The translations under genes were made by a program, and so were the position numbers. A stretch of DNA of 64,000 bases from Enoplolaimus lenunculus. Its lineage: Eukaryota; Nematoda; Enoplea; Enoplida; Thoracostomopsidae. Within the stretch, counting starts at the first letter, position 1. Each line of letters opens with the position of its first letter. Below are positions 42,081-52,811 of the stretch, piece after piece. Below the pieces are notes generated by a model. It had not been told where the DNA came from. It saw only the letters and a program-made list of their open reading frames with translations, and did not search any database. The DNA lies in assembly GCA_030248215.1 (NCBI GenBank), contig JASANG010004044.1, forward strand, positions 124,001 to 188,000. The letters run 5' to 3'.

Positions 42081-44148
42081 TCAGTTGGGTCGAACGCTCA
42101 ACTTCAGCGGATCTTTGGCGTTGCCTTCCTCGCTTCGTTGTATTACTTCTTGTAGTAGCATTCTTGCCATTCGTCTTAGTTTCATATCAACCTGAATTAT
42201 ACGTATAATGAACAATTATTTGTAAGCGAAATGAACAATATCTAGCTACCTAAGCTTAAAGCCTGTATTCTCAAATGTGTATACCACCTATCATCAGTTA
42301 GTAATAGGTCTTGTAGCTTTTTGAACCAGTGAATGGTGATATTCGAAACTCAACACGTTTTAGCATTTGATTGGTCGGTGCCCATTTTGAAATCCTACAA
42401 TTCAAGGAGTTCATCAGCTTAAAAGCCATTTGATAACTGGTGATATTCTTTTGAGAGTATAAGCCAAGGGTTTCATAGGATCATGGTGTGACATTAATGC
42501 AATTCGGGGGTAAAAATATATCTAGCAATCGCATTGGCGTGATCGGTACTGGTTGTTTGGTTCTTTGAAAGCGATTAGAACTAACGCAGCCGTTGTATAT
42601 CTGTGGGTGTTAACACTCATTCTATGGTTAGGCCTGTGCTATACTTGTCTGTGCTTTCGCTGCATTTCAGCGCCCCACGTCACACAGAATCGTATGTTAA
42701 AAACGACACGCGGCATGAGTATAGTGCATCCCTTAGAATATGCCAAGCATAATGGTTGTACTGTAAGCGATCCCGTAGCTCAGGGGGGCCGGGAGGCTCA
42801 GCTATCCCTGGGAAAGGTATTACTCCTCCTAGAAAAAGTCCAATCTTGCTTGTATGTCATCGAAAATCCTTGTATGGCTCTCCTGAATAAATTTTTTAAC
42901 TTCCCTGCAAGGTGAGCCGGCTGGCCTGGCTGGCCTGGCTGTAAGTACTTAGACCATCGCTAAGATATTAAAAAAACTTACAGCACGATAAATTAAGCAA
43001 ACGTTTGGATCTTCATCTTCCATATTGGGACAATCAGGAATGTCGTTACAGACTTGATGCGATGAAATACATGTCCATCTGAAGACGTCAACAGAACTCG
43101 GCGATGGGCATGGGAATGATGGTTCCTGCGACTGATCACATTCTAGAATCAGTACGACAACGTTATGTCGTTTCAGCAAAGAGTATAATATGAGCGGCCC
43201 ATGTTACTTTAACGGGCGTCCAGGTTTCTGGTGGGTCCATAAAAGAGTAAGTTTAGATTCTAGATTACATTTTTTGCTTAGGTTTATGCTTAGGCTTAGG
43301 TTTAGGAATACGCTTTTGCAACGCTTAGGCTTAGGCTGAGGCGTGGCCCATGTAAAAATCACAGGCGGAACGTTTTCTGTGGGACTAGAATAGAGTAAGC
43401 TTAAGCTTTAGACTAATTTTTTGCTTGGCTTAGGCTTAGGCCTATGCTTAGGAATATGCTCATTCTTACGCTTTGGCTTAGGCTTAGGCGTAAGAATATG
43501 CTTATAATACTGTTCAGCTCCTGTTCTTTACATTGGCCACAGAGGCCAATATGGACCATATGAGGTTCCTTAATAAAATTTTTAATCAGGTTAAGGTACC
43601 CCGAGAGATGCAAGTGTGGCCCTGTATGTATTATATATGGTAAGCCAAGAGCATACCGATATAGCGGTAGTTGTAAGGCAGGCGGGCACGTAGCCAGTGG
43701 GGGCCTTGAAAGGTTCAGCCCCTCTAAAAGAACTTTGGTCCACCCGATAAAAATTTCAACCTTACTTACAAGTTATTAAAAATCTGCGTATGCTCATTTT
43801 GAAAATTTGTGTGCTTCTCAGCAACGTGATCTAGCAACTGGCCTGAAATCAGGGTGGTTAACTTATTAATCAGTCGCTACTGATTTGTCAATTATCTCTT
43901 AAGAACCAAAACTTTAGTCATTTAAACTTACTATCATTTGACGAATTATAAAGTTGTTTGACGCGATATTCAAGGAAATTCATTTTGCTTTTCAAATGTA
44001 AAAATTTGTGCAAAGGGTTTAGGACATCAGAAGGAGTTTCTTGGGACGTCATAATATGGCGCGAGTCGTTTGGAATATTAGCATCAGTCAGTAGAACGCA
44101 TAACAAGCATAAGTGTAATACAGTTAAATTTATTATTTTATAACACAT
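42081..44148 (-). CDS. Secreted single LDLa-domain protein (3 exons, 162 residues)
   Basis: Exons 44148..43932, 43142..42982 and 42191..42081 with GT-AG introns and matching phases (1, 0). An in-frame TAG at 44160..44158 precedes the ATG. Residues 1-23 form a hydrophobic signal peptide (LTVLHLCLLCVLL). Residues 44-72 are helical and basic (LHKFLHLKSKMNFLEYRVKQ). Residues 74-121 are an LDL-receptor class A module with six cysteines at 74, 84, 97, 104, 110 and 121 and the calcium-site pattern CNDIPDC...EDED. The last exon encodes KLRRMARMLLQEVIQ, a basic amphipathic helix, and ends at PN. One LDLa between short helices in a small secreted protein recalls linker-like or prohormone-like proteins, but I cannot assign an orthologue. 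No transmembrane segment follows, so it is probably released. Introns hold families T, G, A and B. Confidence 0.75.
42261..42465. mobile_element. Palindromic repeat, family T
   Basis: GCCTGTATTCTCAAATGTGT at the left, TTTTGAGAGTATAAGCC at the right, with CACCTATCATCAGTTAG against AACTGGTGATA inside. It lies in intron 2 of the LDLa gene. Confidence 0.6.
42553..42768 (+). other. Hydrophobic open frame antisense in intron 2 of the LDLa gene
   Basis: A plus-strand frame with a stretch like a transmembrane helix (AAVVYLWVLTLILWLGLCY) that runs on into a family G repeat. There is no ATG before the hydrophobic part. It could be an old fragment of a membrane-protein gene (a receptor-like helix) or chance. 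Not called as a gene. Confidence 0.2.
42771..42925 (+). mobile_element. Family G repeat
   Basis: CCCGTAGCTCAGGGGGGCCG, then CCAATCTTGCTTGTATGTCA, TCGAAAATCCTTGTATGGCT and CCTGCAAGGTGAGCC. It ends near a short GGCTGGCCT tandem. Confidence 0.6.
43196..43344 (+). mobile_element. Family A MITE, left half, joined to a family B copy
   Basis: GGCCCATGTTACTTTAACGG starts a normal family A copy. After the hexamer core it passes directly into a family B left end at 43345, with no family A right end. Intron 1 of the LDLa gene. Confidence 0.7.
43345..43538 (+). mobile_element. Family B MITE
   Basis: GGCCCATGTAAAAATCACAG at the left and CTCCTGTTCTTTACATTGGC then C at the right. Hexamer core with CTTAGGCTTAGG. 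Confidence 0.75.
43687..43833 (+). mobile_element. Family G repeat
   Basis: GGGCACGTAGCCAGTGGGGG, then CAACCTTACTTACAAGTTAT and AAAAATCTGCGTATGCTC, the family order. Intron 1 of the LDLa gene, close to exon 1. Confidence 0.55.
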
Positions 44149-44254
44149 AATTATTATCTATATACTAAGGTAATTTTGTAATAATTTGTCGTGGCGAAAC
44201 CTAAACATGCGAATATTAGCAAAACCATTATATATTTTGTAAAATATGAACGTA

Positions 44255-44463
44255 CGCAGCAAAAAATGGTGATTCAAATTGACTACCTCCGAAATAGGCT
44301 CTACGGGACTACGCAAACTGAGTCAAATTCGACTCCGCCAGAGTCAAAAGCGAGCCACTGAGTTGCGCGTTTGACTCTGGCGGAGTCGAATTTGACTCAT
44401 TTTGTGTAGTCCCCAAAAGCCTATTTTGGAGGGAGTCAATTTGACTTACTATTTTTTGCATTG
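44255..44463. mobile_element. Palindromic MITE, family D, copy 4
   Basis: CGCAGCAAAAAATGGTGATT at the left, TATTTTTTGCATTG at the right, TA on both sides. It lies about 100 bp upstream of the LDLa gene start. Confidence 0.85.
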
Positions 44464-44774
44464 TAGGACCGCTCTGCTCCGTCTCGGGGCCAGCTTAAAA
44501 GTCTAAAGTGTCTCAGTCAGTAATGTATGCACTCTCGCATATTTGCCACATGTTTATAAACTGCAATTTTTATGTTAACTTTGAATTGAATATTTTAGCG
44601 TTGAGGGCGGAATTTCGATGCGTTTTTGTGGCTCGTGCTGCGAAAAAACTCATAGCACATTTTGTCCATGTAACGCTGAGTTCCGCCCGGCTGTCCCAGG
44701 ACAATAACATGTAGAAGTGCAGCGTAAAAGCAAACCAGCGCTCAAAACACAGTGGGAGAGGTATATAGTATCTC

Positions 44775-45107
44775 GTAGCCCAAGCCGTAATTCAGCACAA
44801 TTCCGAGTTGGGCTTAGCTCAGCGTGAAATTACGCTTGGGCTAACCCACGGCTTAATTCTTTATCTGCAACAAGCGCACGCCTTGTGAGTGGTTAGCTGA
44901 TGTGAATTTTTTCTGATTGGCTAAGTAATCATTAAGTATTCGTTAGCTAAAACCAGTTTTATTTGCTAAGCTAATTTGCCGCTATCAAGTAACCAATCAG
45001 AAAACGCACAGCTTTATTCGATATGATTCCGCCTTGGACTAGCCAAAGCGTAATTCCGGTTTGAACTAGCAAAATTCGGAATTGAGCTGAGTTAGGACTT
45101 AGGCTAC
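44775..45107. mobile_element. Inverted-repeat MITE with GTAGCC ends
   Basis: GTAGCCCAAGCCGTAATTCA at the left and TGAGTTAGGACTTAGGCTAC at the right. Internally CACAATTCCGA pairs with TCGGAATTG. No coding and no clear target duplication. Confidence 0.65.
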
Positions 45108-45274
45108 AACATATATTTAATTATATACAATAAACATTTCTGCGGTCAGGGATATTCAGATGCTAAGCACTCCCTTTGCCATTTTTGCACCAGGGTTTCA
45201 ACCAGTTTCATATTGCAACATAAGAAACCGACCTGCAAATCCACCCTGTCCGAAATCCTAGCTACGCCCGTGAT

Positions 45275-45485
45275 GCTGACACGGATGTCTTGCTGCACCG
45301 GCTGTCCTGCTGTCATGCCTTCCTGACTGTCCTGCCCCGGCTATCACGACTGTCTTGCTATCCCGACTGTCCTGCTGTCCAGCTGTCCCGACTGTTCTGC
45401 TGTCCCGGCTGTCTCGTGGTTCCGGCTGTCCCTGCTGTCCGGCCGTCCTTGCTGTCTTCTGTACCGAATGTCCTGCTATCTCACA
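45275..45485. repeat. Minisatellite of 8-9 bp CTGTCCYG units
   Basis: About twenty degenerate units such as CTGTCCTGCTGTCCCGACTG. The same 9-bp theme, TGTCCCAAC/TGTCCCATC, fills the MITE at 62605. Open frames here are by-products. Confidence 0.8.
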
Positions 45486-46029
45486 GGCCCACTTTTTAGC
45501 AAAATGTGAACTCGCAGCTGATGTAAATAAACTTTAACAAAAATTTCTGGGTTTCTAAAATCTTACTTGACTATTTACTTATGTCGCCTACTTAAGTAAA
45601 GCTTTTTACTTAAGTATTTGCTAAGCAATTACTTGACCTGTTTTTCGTTTTTAAAAGCTTGCTTATAAGGTAATTAAACATACCCTTAAGTGACCGAATA
45701 AATTTCACCTGGTGCAAACTATCCATAGTAAAATATTAACGTCGCTTAAAATTTGTATGTCTTTGTTTTGTCTAAAAAGTTAAGCACTTTCTTAAATCAG
45801 CGACTTAAGAAAAACTTTTCGCTTAACTTAAGCAAATACTTCGGTCAAATTTGTGAAATACAATTAATAGCCTAAAATTTCTTTGGTGTACTCGCACAAG
45901 TGAGTTGAAAATGATTGTCTGATTTCCTAAAATTCACTTTTGCTTCAAAAACACTTAATAAACTTTTCTAAGAGACGATCAATACCTTCTAATGACAACT
46001 TCTTCTGATGTTTCTTCATAGAATAGCTC
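45486..46029. other. Intergenic stretch, no gene seen
   Basis: 45560-45850 is rich in TACTTAAGTA and CTTAAGC palindromic words. No ORF of coding character. Confidence 0.35.
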
Positions 46030-46208
46030 ATTATTTGGTCAATGTCTTTTTGAGAAGCGTGACAGTTGTATAAGCAATATTCTTAAACCTAAATCTAAGC
46101 GAAAACGACCGCCTATAACAAAAGCATAGCCTAAAACTTAAGCTTACTCTATCCCGATTATTGTACACCTGCGAATAAAAAGGGTAGTCCCTCAAAGTAA
46201 AACATGGA
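46030..46208 (-). mobile_element. Diverged family A/B MITE
   Basis: TTGGTCAATGTCTTTTTGAG at the left; CCCTCAAAGTAAAACATGG at the right, with TAAACCTAAATCTAAGC in the core. It is too decayed to assign firmly to A or B. Confidence 0.5.
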
Positions 46209-46687
46209 ACAATTAATATTTTATAAGGTTTTCAAGCAGTCAACTTTAAAAACATTATACGTAGTTTTGCTCATCTTTGTCTCAAAATGTTAAAATACAA
46301 TATTAACTCTCTAGGTTGTTATTACTAAAAATAGAAATGACAACTTTAATCATATATTTCTACAAGACTATCCAGAAACCTGCCTAATGATATCGCATAG
46401 TTAGGAACGATTAATGAGTAAAATTTTGAGTGTCAACAAATTTATTATTTGCGTATAAAAGAGTTAAACTACGGTAATCAGGCCGGTTGTCAGTGAGAGC
46501 CAGCCAGGCGTCGCAAAGTTTCACCGTGAGAACTTTTTTGTTCCGCCTTTGAATTTCAGAAACATATTTTGAGTAAAAATATAATGTTTTGAAAATACGG
46601 GACAGTTTTCAATTGTTTTTGACTTTTTATATGTTGACCAGCAGCCATTCACAAAAGCTATTTAAGAGTTAATGGCTGGGTTTCTGA
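46209..46687. other. Intergenic stretch, no gene seen
   Basis: AT-rich; no recognised repeat or exon. Confidence 0.3.
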
Positions 46688-46880
46688 GACCTTACTGAGA
46701 GGGGCGGAACGCTTTTTTGTGGGACTAGAAAAGAGTAAGCTTACGCTTCAGACTAATTTGTTTTGCTCGGCTTAAGCTTAGGTTTAGGCTTAGAAATACT
46801 CTCATTCTTACGCTTAGAGTTAGGCTTAGGCTTAGGAATATGCTTATAATACTGTTCCGCCCCTGTTCTTTACATTGACC
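46688..46880 (+). mobile_element. Family B MITE
   Basis: TACTGAGAGGGGCGGAACGC at the left (terminal bases eroded) and CCGCCCCTGTTCTTTACATT then GACC at the right. Core GCTTAAGCTTAGGTTTAGGC. Confidence 0.7.
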
Positions 46881-47299
46881 GGCGTTGCTACAATTAAACA
46901 TCAGTATTAAATTTTAAAATGCCTCAGGTTTTGCTTCGAAATGTTAAAATTTTAATGAGAAGTCTAGTTTTGATTTTAGTTGCGTAAAAACGTGTTTTTG
47001 TTGTAGTTTTCGCTCTATGCAAATACAACGAGACCGATGGTATTTATGATAGAAACAAAGCCATGTCTGTTGAACCATTCGACTCAGTTCGTCAAGCAAC
47101 ATCGAATTAACTTAATAATCAGAAGTACAACGAAAAAATGTATTTCTCACAATTAGAAATTCGGGCAGGATATAACACTAAACCAAAGGATGAAAATCTT
47201 TTCACAATCGTTACATTCTACAGGGACGATGTGCATGCTTAATTTACTATGCTAACACCTCTAAGCGTGTGCAGCTGATTTAATGTATGCGTTTACCAA

Positions 47300-47479
47300 T
47301 CTATATATTAAAGCTGAAACGCCCCACATACGTATTTTGGGCAACTTTCCAGCGTTACTTTTTTTTGTTTACAATAATTTCTTAAGAAATACACGTGATT
47401 GTTCTATGAAAAGAGAATTTGCAAGGAAATTTTTGTGCTTTCGCTAGCTTTTGCGCATTGTGCAAAGCTGGCAGACTAG
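47300..47479 (+). mobile_element. Helitron-like short element, copy 1 of a head-to-tail pair
   Basis: Starts TCTATATATTAAAGCTGAAA directly after an A and ends GGCAGACTAG before a T, as Helitrons do. A 3' hairpin AGCTTTTGC / GCAAAGCT lies a few bases before CTAG. No Rep/helicase coding. Confidence 0.75.
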
Positions 47480-47664
47480 TATATAATTAAAGCTGCAATA
47501 CCGCAATACCCCACATACGTATTTTGGCAAGTTTTCATCGTATTTTGTTTACAACAGTTTAAAGCACATAGATATAATTGATCTGTAATAAAGAAAACTT
47601 GCATCCAGATTTTTATGCTGTCGCTAACACTTTTGCGCGTTCGCAAAGTTGGCCGTTGAGTTAG
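47480..47664 (+). mobile_element. Helitron-like short element, copy 2 of a head-to-tail pair
   Basis: Begins TATATAATTAAAGCTGCAAT immediately after the CTAG of copy 1 and ends near TTGAGTTAG after the hairpin TTTTGCGCGTTCGCAAAG. It shares CCCCACATACGTATTTTGG with copy 1 and with 22679. Confidence 0.65.
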
Positions 47665-47795
47665 CGTTAATTGTAAAAATATACAAAGCTGCAAAAATAA
47701 ACTTGAAGGTTCTATGCTGGAATGGAGCTCAAAATGCGTAGGCTCTTCGTTACAAGTTTAAAATATATCTATTGAAAACTGTAAATAAAACAAAT

Positions 47796-47951
47796 TGGTC
47801 CATGTAAACAATAGACGTCTGCCTACTAAACATAAGCTTAAACCGACGCCTAAACCTAAACCTAAGCCTGTTCCTAAGCCTAACCTTCTCAGAGTCTAAG
47901 ACCCCAGCCAAATTGTCTCCCACTCGGCAGGCCCTATTCTTGAAATTGGCC
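47796..47951 (-). mobile_element. Diverged family B MITE
   Basis: TTGGTCCATGTAAACAATAG at the left, CTATTCTTGAAATTGGCC at the right, CTAAACCTAAACCTAAGCC in the core. Confidence 0.55.
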
Positions 47952-48336
47952 AAGAAATAAAAACACTTGTTTTCAGTACCTAATTTAATTGAAAACTTAT
48001 GTTATCCGGCAATTTAGCTTTTAGTTTTGATAAAATTACAAATTTGACAACTGCGAAACATAAGAAGCCATAAGTGAGTTCATTTCTTAAACAATAACTC
48101 AGCCTCTCGAAACAGTTCACAAGAATGTATATTTTAGAAAAATGTAACCCAAAAAAAACAAGCTCAACTTGTGCTTTTAAAGAAAATGCAATGCTTTGAA
48201 TTAATGCATAAAAGTGTTCGAAACGTGTGAACTTCCACTGATGTTTCAACGCATGAGAAACTTTGCTTTCTGATTAGTTGTAGGTGTACAATGATAGTCC
48301 GGACTGTATTCTGAGACACAGTTCAATAGAAAACTC

Positions 48337-48526
48337 CGTCAATCTTACTTTAAGGGGCGTAACAGTAGATTAACTGTGTTCCTAAGCCTAAGCATAAGCC
48401 TAAGCGTTGCAAAAATGTGTACCTAAGCCTAAGCCTAAGAGTAAGCAATATATGTAATCTAGAATCTAAACCTACTCTTTTATACACCCACCAGAACCCT
48501 GGACGCCCCTTAAAGTAACATTGGCC
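48337..48526 (-). mobile_element. Family A MITE
   Basis: CGTCAATCTTACTTTAAGGG at the left, CCTTAAAGTAACATTGGCC at the right. Flanks GAAAACTC and GAAACTCA are close to an 8-bp duplication with a shift. Confidence 0.8.
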
Positions 48527-48778
48527 GAAACTCAATGAGGGTTAGCTGTAAGTCTTTAAGCCAATGATTTTTCTACGCTTGCTAGCCGTAAACGTGATGA
48601 AAACATTTACAATGATGTATGATAGCAGGAAAAGTGTACAGCACAGCAATCGAATGCCATGATTCTTATAAAAATATTCATGTGACCGAGAAGAACTGTT
48701 TGTAAAATATAGAGAGCATAAAATAGAAAATATATATTCGTTAACAACTTTAAAGCCTAAAACTATGCAGGCCCACAC

Positions 48779-48965
48779 TGTAAATTTCAGTGTGTTGATT
48801 TTAACTCACAATGAATTAAATCACTCAGTCTGAGTAAGGACTATCAGAACTCAGAATTTTGAGTTGATTCAGCTCATTCTGAGTTAATTAATCAACTCGC
48901 CCAGAGTCAACTCAACTCAAAGTATCAACTAAACTTAGAGTGAGTTAATGCTTACTGATATCAAT
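48779..48965. mobile_element. Partial inverted-repeat element rich in GAGTTGA/TCAACTC
   Basis: Starts TGTAAATTTCAGTGTGTTGA. Repeated TCAACTC and GAGTTGA words fill the interior. The matching right end is missing. Confidence 0.45.
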
Positions 48966-49694
48966 TCAGAAATATGACCCGCAAGCAGGGTTGAAAAAAA
49001 ATTTTTTTGGGTGGAGAACCAGAATTTTTCTAGGGGATAAACCCACTGACCATCCCTTAGCTACCGGCCCGAAACTATAAAAAATTGTTGTTCGATAGAG
49101 AAAAATGAAATTTTTTGGTTTACAGCTCCAAGTAGTCAGCAAACAATACCACTGCAGTAAAAGCATTTTAGTTCCCTATCAAAGCCTAATTTGCATCTGG
49201 ATTGTAAATTTGAGTTCAGGGTACCTGATTGGCTAGTCGAAAGAACAAGTTTGTTGGTCGTGATTATGAAGGTCAACTAATTCGTGATTATAAATGTCAA
49301 CTAATCCCGGCTGATCTTAACACGATTTTTTGGGCATAAATGAGAAGTTTTCAGCTCAGTTCCCCGAAAAATGCTACAAAATATAATTCGAGTGAATATT
49401 CATTCACAAGGGTACTATTAAACAGTTAATAATCGATAACTGTTTCGCTACATATGTTTAAATCTCAAAAGACGCCGACGTGCGTAACTTAAAGAAATTT
49501 CGAAATTAAATTAAAAAAATGCGTTGTCTTTTATTCCAGCAATGACGATTGATATTTAATTTCGATTCTTGAACACATTTAATTTCCTGAGTCAGACAGT
49601 TACATATAGAGCCATTCTCAAAAATGTAGCTGGCGAACTGGTTGGGCTCAAACCTACGCCGCCGGTTAGCAGTGGAAAATTTTGCTTTTCAAAC
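48966..49694. other. Intergenic stretch, no gene seen
   Basis: AT-rich. A weak direct duplication GATTATGAAGGTCAACTAAT and GATTATAAATGTCAACTAAT lies near 49262-49310. No supported exon. Confidence 0.35.
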
Positions 49695-49855
49695 GCGGTC
49701 CCGTAGCCAGAAAGCGACCAAGGGGCTCAGCTCCATCCTGGCAAAACTCTGGTCACGGTAGCAAATTTTCAACCTTGCTTGTAAGCCATTGAAAACCTTT
49801 GTATGCGCCTCTTGGACAATGTTTAGCCCCTATAAAATCAACTATAAGTGCCTGT
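49695..49855 (+). mobile_element. Family G repeat
   Basis: CGCGGTCCCGTAGCCAGAAA, then CAACCTTGCTTGTAAGCCAT, TGAAAACCTTTGTATGCGCC. Same string order as the other G copies. Confidence 0.6.
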
Positions 49856-50159
49856 CCGAAAGACATTAAAACAACTAGCAGTTACCTACGTTTGTATTAC
49901 ACTTTTAAAGCAAGTTGTTTCAATAAGAGACAATTTCAAATGGCTGCTCACTTGAGGTATTAACATACTCATTTTGTCCTGTTGAATATTATATGATACT
50001 AGAATTTAAATGTTGACATTTTGAATTATGACGCTGTAGTACTCAACGATTTTGTGTCGGAAACGAATTTTTCGTCGTGTTTTTTGGTGTTTTAAGATAC
50101 ACCTATGCCTCTGTCGTTCGACTTTCTCTTCATTTAAAAGCAAGCGAAGACTGCCCTGT

Positions 50160-50240
50160 CCCGCTGAATATCATACGATATTCGTTGTAATTTTGGAATA
50201 TCATATGATATTCGGTAAGTGTCCCACAGTATCACGTGAT
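50160..50240. repeat. Cluster of ATATCATRYGATAT palindromes
   Basis: GAATATCATACGATATTC, GAATATCATATGATATTC and AGTATCACGTGATATACC follow within about 75 bp, with a weaker one near 49987. A 109-codon plus frame (50052-50381) spans them but has no recognised domain. Confidence 0.6.
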
Positions 50241-50381
50241 ATACCGACTTTTGTAAACATTGAACATCTGAGAGCGGCGGTTTTCCGTTGCTGTCAAATG
50301 ACATTTGAGTTATGTCTGTTGACCCGATATGGCAGCCCGTGTTTTAATGTTGACGTCGAATCAATATGGTGCAAACCGTGA

Positions 50382-51159
50382 TCCGCCTGCCCTGGTTATA
50401 ACGTAAACCCCGCACCATACACGAGTTGTTAGTCTTATAACTTTCGAAAAAAACTATTCCTATGCACCGTCACTCGCCTATACATTTTTGGAAATATGAC
50501 AATCATTTCTGCTCCAAACTTAATAAAATACATCCTACTAATTGCAATTGGTAACAAAAGTCAAAGTTTCACCATTTTAGAATTAAATGTTGGTTATGAC
50601 TATGATATATACAATTCAACAATTTCATCCAATTTTGTTAATCTTAAATTTCTCAGAATCTAAAAATTATTAAATATAACAGTACAACCGAAAAAAACGG
50701 CTTTTTTCGGCTTTTTTCTGTTTATTCCATGCATAAATATAAACCAAATGTGACGGAAAATCATTGAAACACGCTAGTGTTTACAATATATGTTTCAAGC
50801 AACGAGAATGCACGCTTTTTGAAAGTTTTGCAGAATGTTCTCTGCAGGAAAGCAGAGCTGGCATGAGGTAGTTTACGTATAGAATATTCCAATTAGCCGC
50901 TTCGACACCATACACAAATTGGACAGCTAAACGTCTCATTTAAGTTGTTATTAAAAGTTTGATTTTTGTTCGAAAAAATTGTATTACAAATATGTAATTA
51001 CCTTAGCTAGTCGACATTATTGTGTGATGCTAATGACACCGTGCAATAGATTACGTATCTCTGCGATGTTTGTTCTACTGAAATTGCTAACTAAAACACT
51101 AATATTTTGTAATAACCTCCCATGTATTATACCTTAGAACAGGCGGCTTTTTGGTGGAT
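50382..51159. other. Intergenic stretch, no gene seen
   Basis: AT-rich; short ORFs only. Confidence 0.3.
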
Positions 51160-51255
51160 TGCATTGGTCAAGTGTACGCTTTAGGCTTATATTTTGTTTA
51201 GGCTTAGGCGTGCGCTTAGGAGTAGACTTAGCATAAAACCTCACCGTATCCCATG
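51160..51255 (+). mobile_element. Family A/B MITE fragment
   Basis: TTGGTCAAGTGTACGC, TTTAGGCTTAGGCGTGCGC and CCCATGTAAAAG. It is cut off on its right by the long inverted repeat that follows. Confidence 0.45.
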
Positions 51256-51267
51256 TAAAAGAAAGAA

Positions 51268-52197
51268 ACTAGGTAAAACTGCCCCTTGAAGGGACAGCTT
51301 GTGATATGTTTTACTTGAAGCATGTAAAAGAGTTTAAACAAGGGTTAGCTAGACCATAGATCAGTAGGTAATGCTTATAATATTAGCTCCATAACTTCTA
51401 TGAAAATAGTTGTCATCTATATCTTTGACGGCTGTCTTTCAGTGTTAACACGCTTGCGGCCAGTGAAACAAGAAACATATGGGCCCAACGAACTTTCATC
51501 TGTTAAGCTATAAATTGACACTATGGGTTTTCAAGGCGTTCTAAAGTACAACTCTCAACATGCCTTTTATATAACAGTCAGTTGCTTTTTAAAAGTTATC
51601 TCAATTGAGCGCCAGCAGAACATGTTCTTCGAAATATTTAGCAACGTTTGAATTGTTATTGTAGATAAAAAGCTTAAATATGTCACGGCACAGAACACAA
51701 TTTGGAAAAGTTTCTCGACTTCACATCATCAAATTGTCATGGTAAAGATAGTTAAAATAGTCGAGCAAGTATCTGTGACATTTTTTATTCGATAATCAAT
51801 AGACGCAATTTGTAATCTTGCCATATTGAAATATTTACTAATCAAGTTTTAGAAACATAATATTTTAAAACTCAAAAAATATCCTCTTCCAATGAAAAAT
51901 GCTAGATTAGATAACTTATAAAATGAACATTGTAAAACCCAACAAACGCTAAAATTAAGCTGATAGGTGATGTCCGCTGGACCCATATGTTTCTTGTTTC
52001 ACTGGCCGCAAGCGTGTTAACACTGAAAGACAGCCGTCAAAGATATAGATGACAACTATTTTCATAGAAGTTATGGAGCTAATATTATAAGCATTACCTA
52101 CTGGTCTATGGTCTAACTAACCCTTGTTTAAACTCTTTTACATGCTTCAAGCGAAACATATCACAATCTGTCCCTTCTAGGGGCAGTTTTACCTAGT
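51268..52197. mobile_element. Long inverted repeat with 220-bp arms
   Basis: Arms 51268-51487 and 51978-52197 are reverse complements with only about a dozen differences by eye, starting ACTAGGTAAAACTGCCCC and ending GAAACATATGGG. The spacer (about 490 bp) is AT-rich and has no ORF. No target duplication was found. It could be a foldback DNA transposon or an inverted duplication; if transcribed it would give a long hairpin RNA. Confidence 0.9.
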
Positions 52198-52227
52198 ATG
52201 CAAAATTAATTTGTTGTTCTCACTTTT

Positions 52228-52310
52228 ATTCACGGATTTGAACCTGGGAGACTGGAGTGGGAGGAGTTTATACCATCTTCACTGAGCTACAGGAACGAGC
52301 TTGACGCTCC
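52228..52310 (-). mobile_element. tRNA-like SINE head
   Basis: On the minus strand CCTGTAGCTCAGTGAAGATG resembles an A box and CCAGGTTCAAATCCG a B box about 40 bp later, followed by an A-rich run. The anticodon arm does not fold, so it is a tRNA-derived repeat rather than a tRNA gene. Confidence 0.5.
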
Positions 52311-52811
52311 GGGACGAAGACACTCTCACGTCTTGTGGAGATCTTCGCTGAGTTGCTCAATGTGAACTTTATTTGAGAAGAGGTTAATTTTCCTGTTTTT
52401 TGTTTGATGCAACATTTATAGCTGTGTATCGCGTAAGAACTAAACCGACGTTCGGATGAAATTTATTTATCAATGAAACTTCAAATATCTGTAAGCAGAT
52501 ATTTTGCCGAACACAACGAAGTCTGTGGCTACCAGTCCGGTAGATGCTATTTTTGAATATCTGACAATTCTACTGTGTGTGGATTATGCTTTATCAGATG
52601 TTTTAGAATGTTGATTTATGCTTAATTAATTAGTCGTCTGAATCTATTAGGGTTGCGCTGGAAGCTGGCGCGTATCGGCGCACGCCATCAAATAGATTTT
52701 GCCGATCTTTTTGTTAAACGCAGAAAATTCAATAAGTGCGCCGTGGCTCTCACTATTGGCTGACGGTAAAGTTCCCTCATTCCATCGCCCAGAGTTCGTA
52801 TCCTAGCTTAA
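52311..52811. other. Intergenic stretch, no gene seen
   Basis: No exon or recognised repeat; ordinary AT-rich sequence. Confidence 0.3.

Noticed and set aside
42553-42915. Membrane-protein gene antisense to the LDLa gene
   Set aside because: Hydrophobic stretch but no start codon before it, and the frame runs into a family G repeat; kept only as a note.
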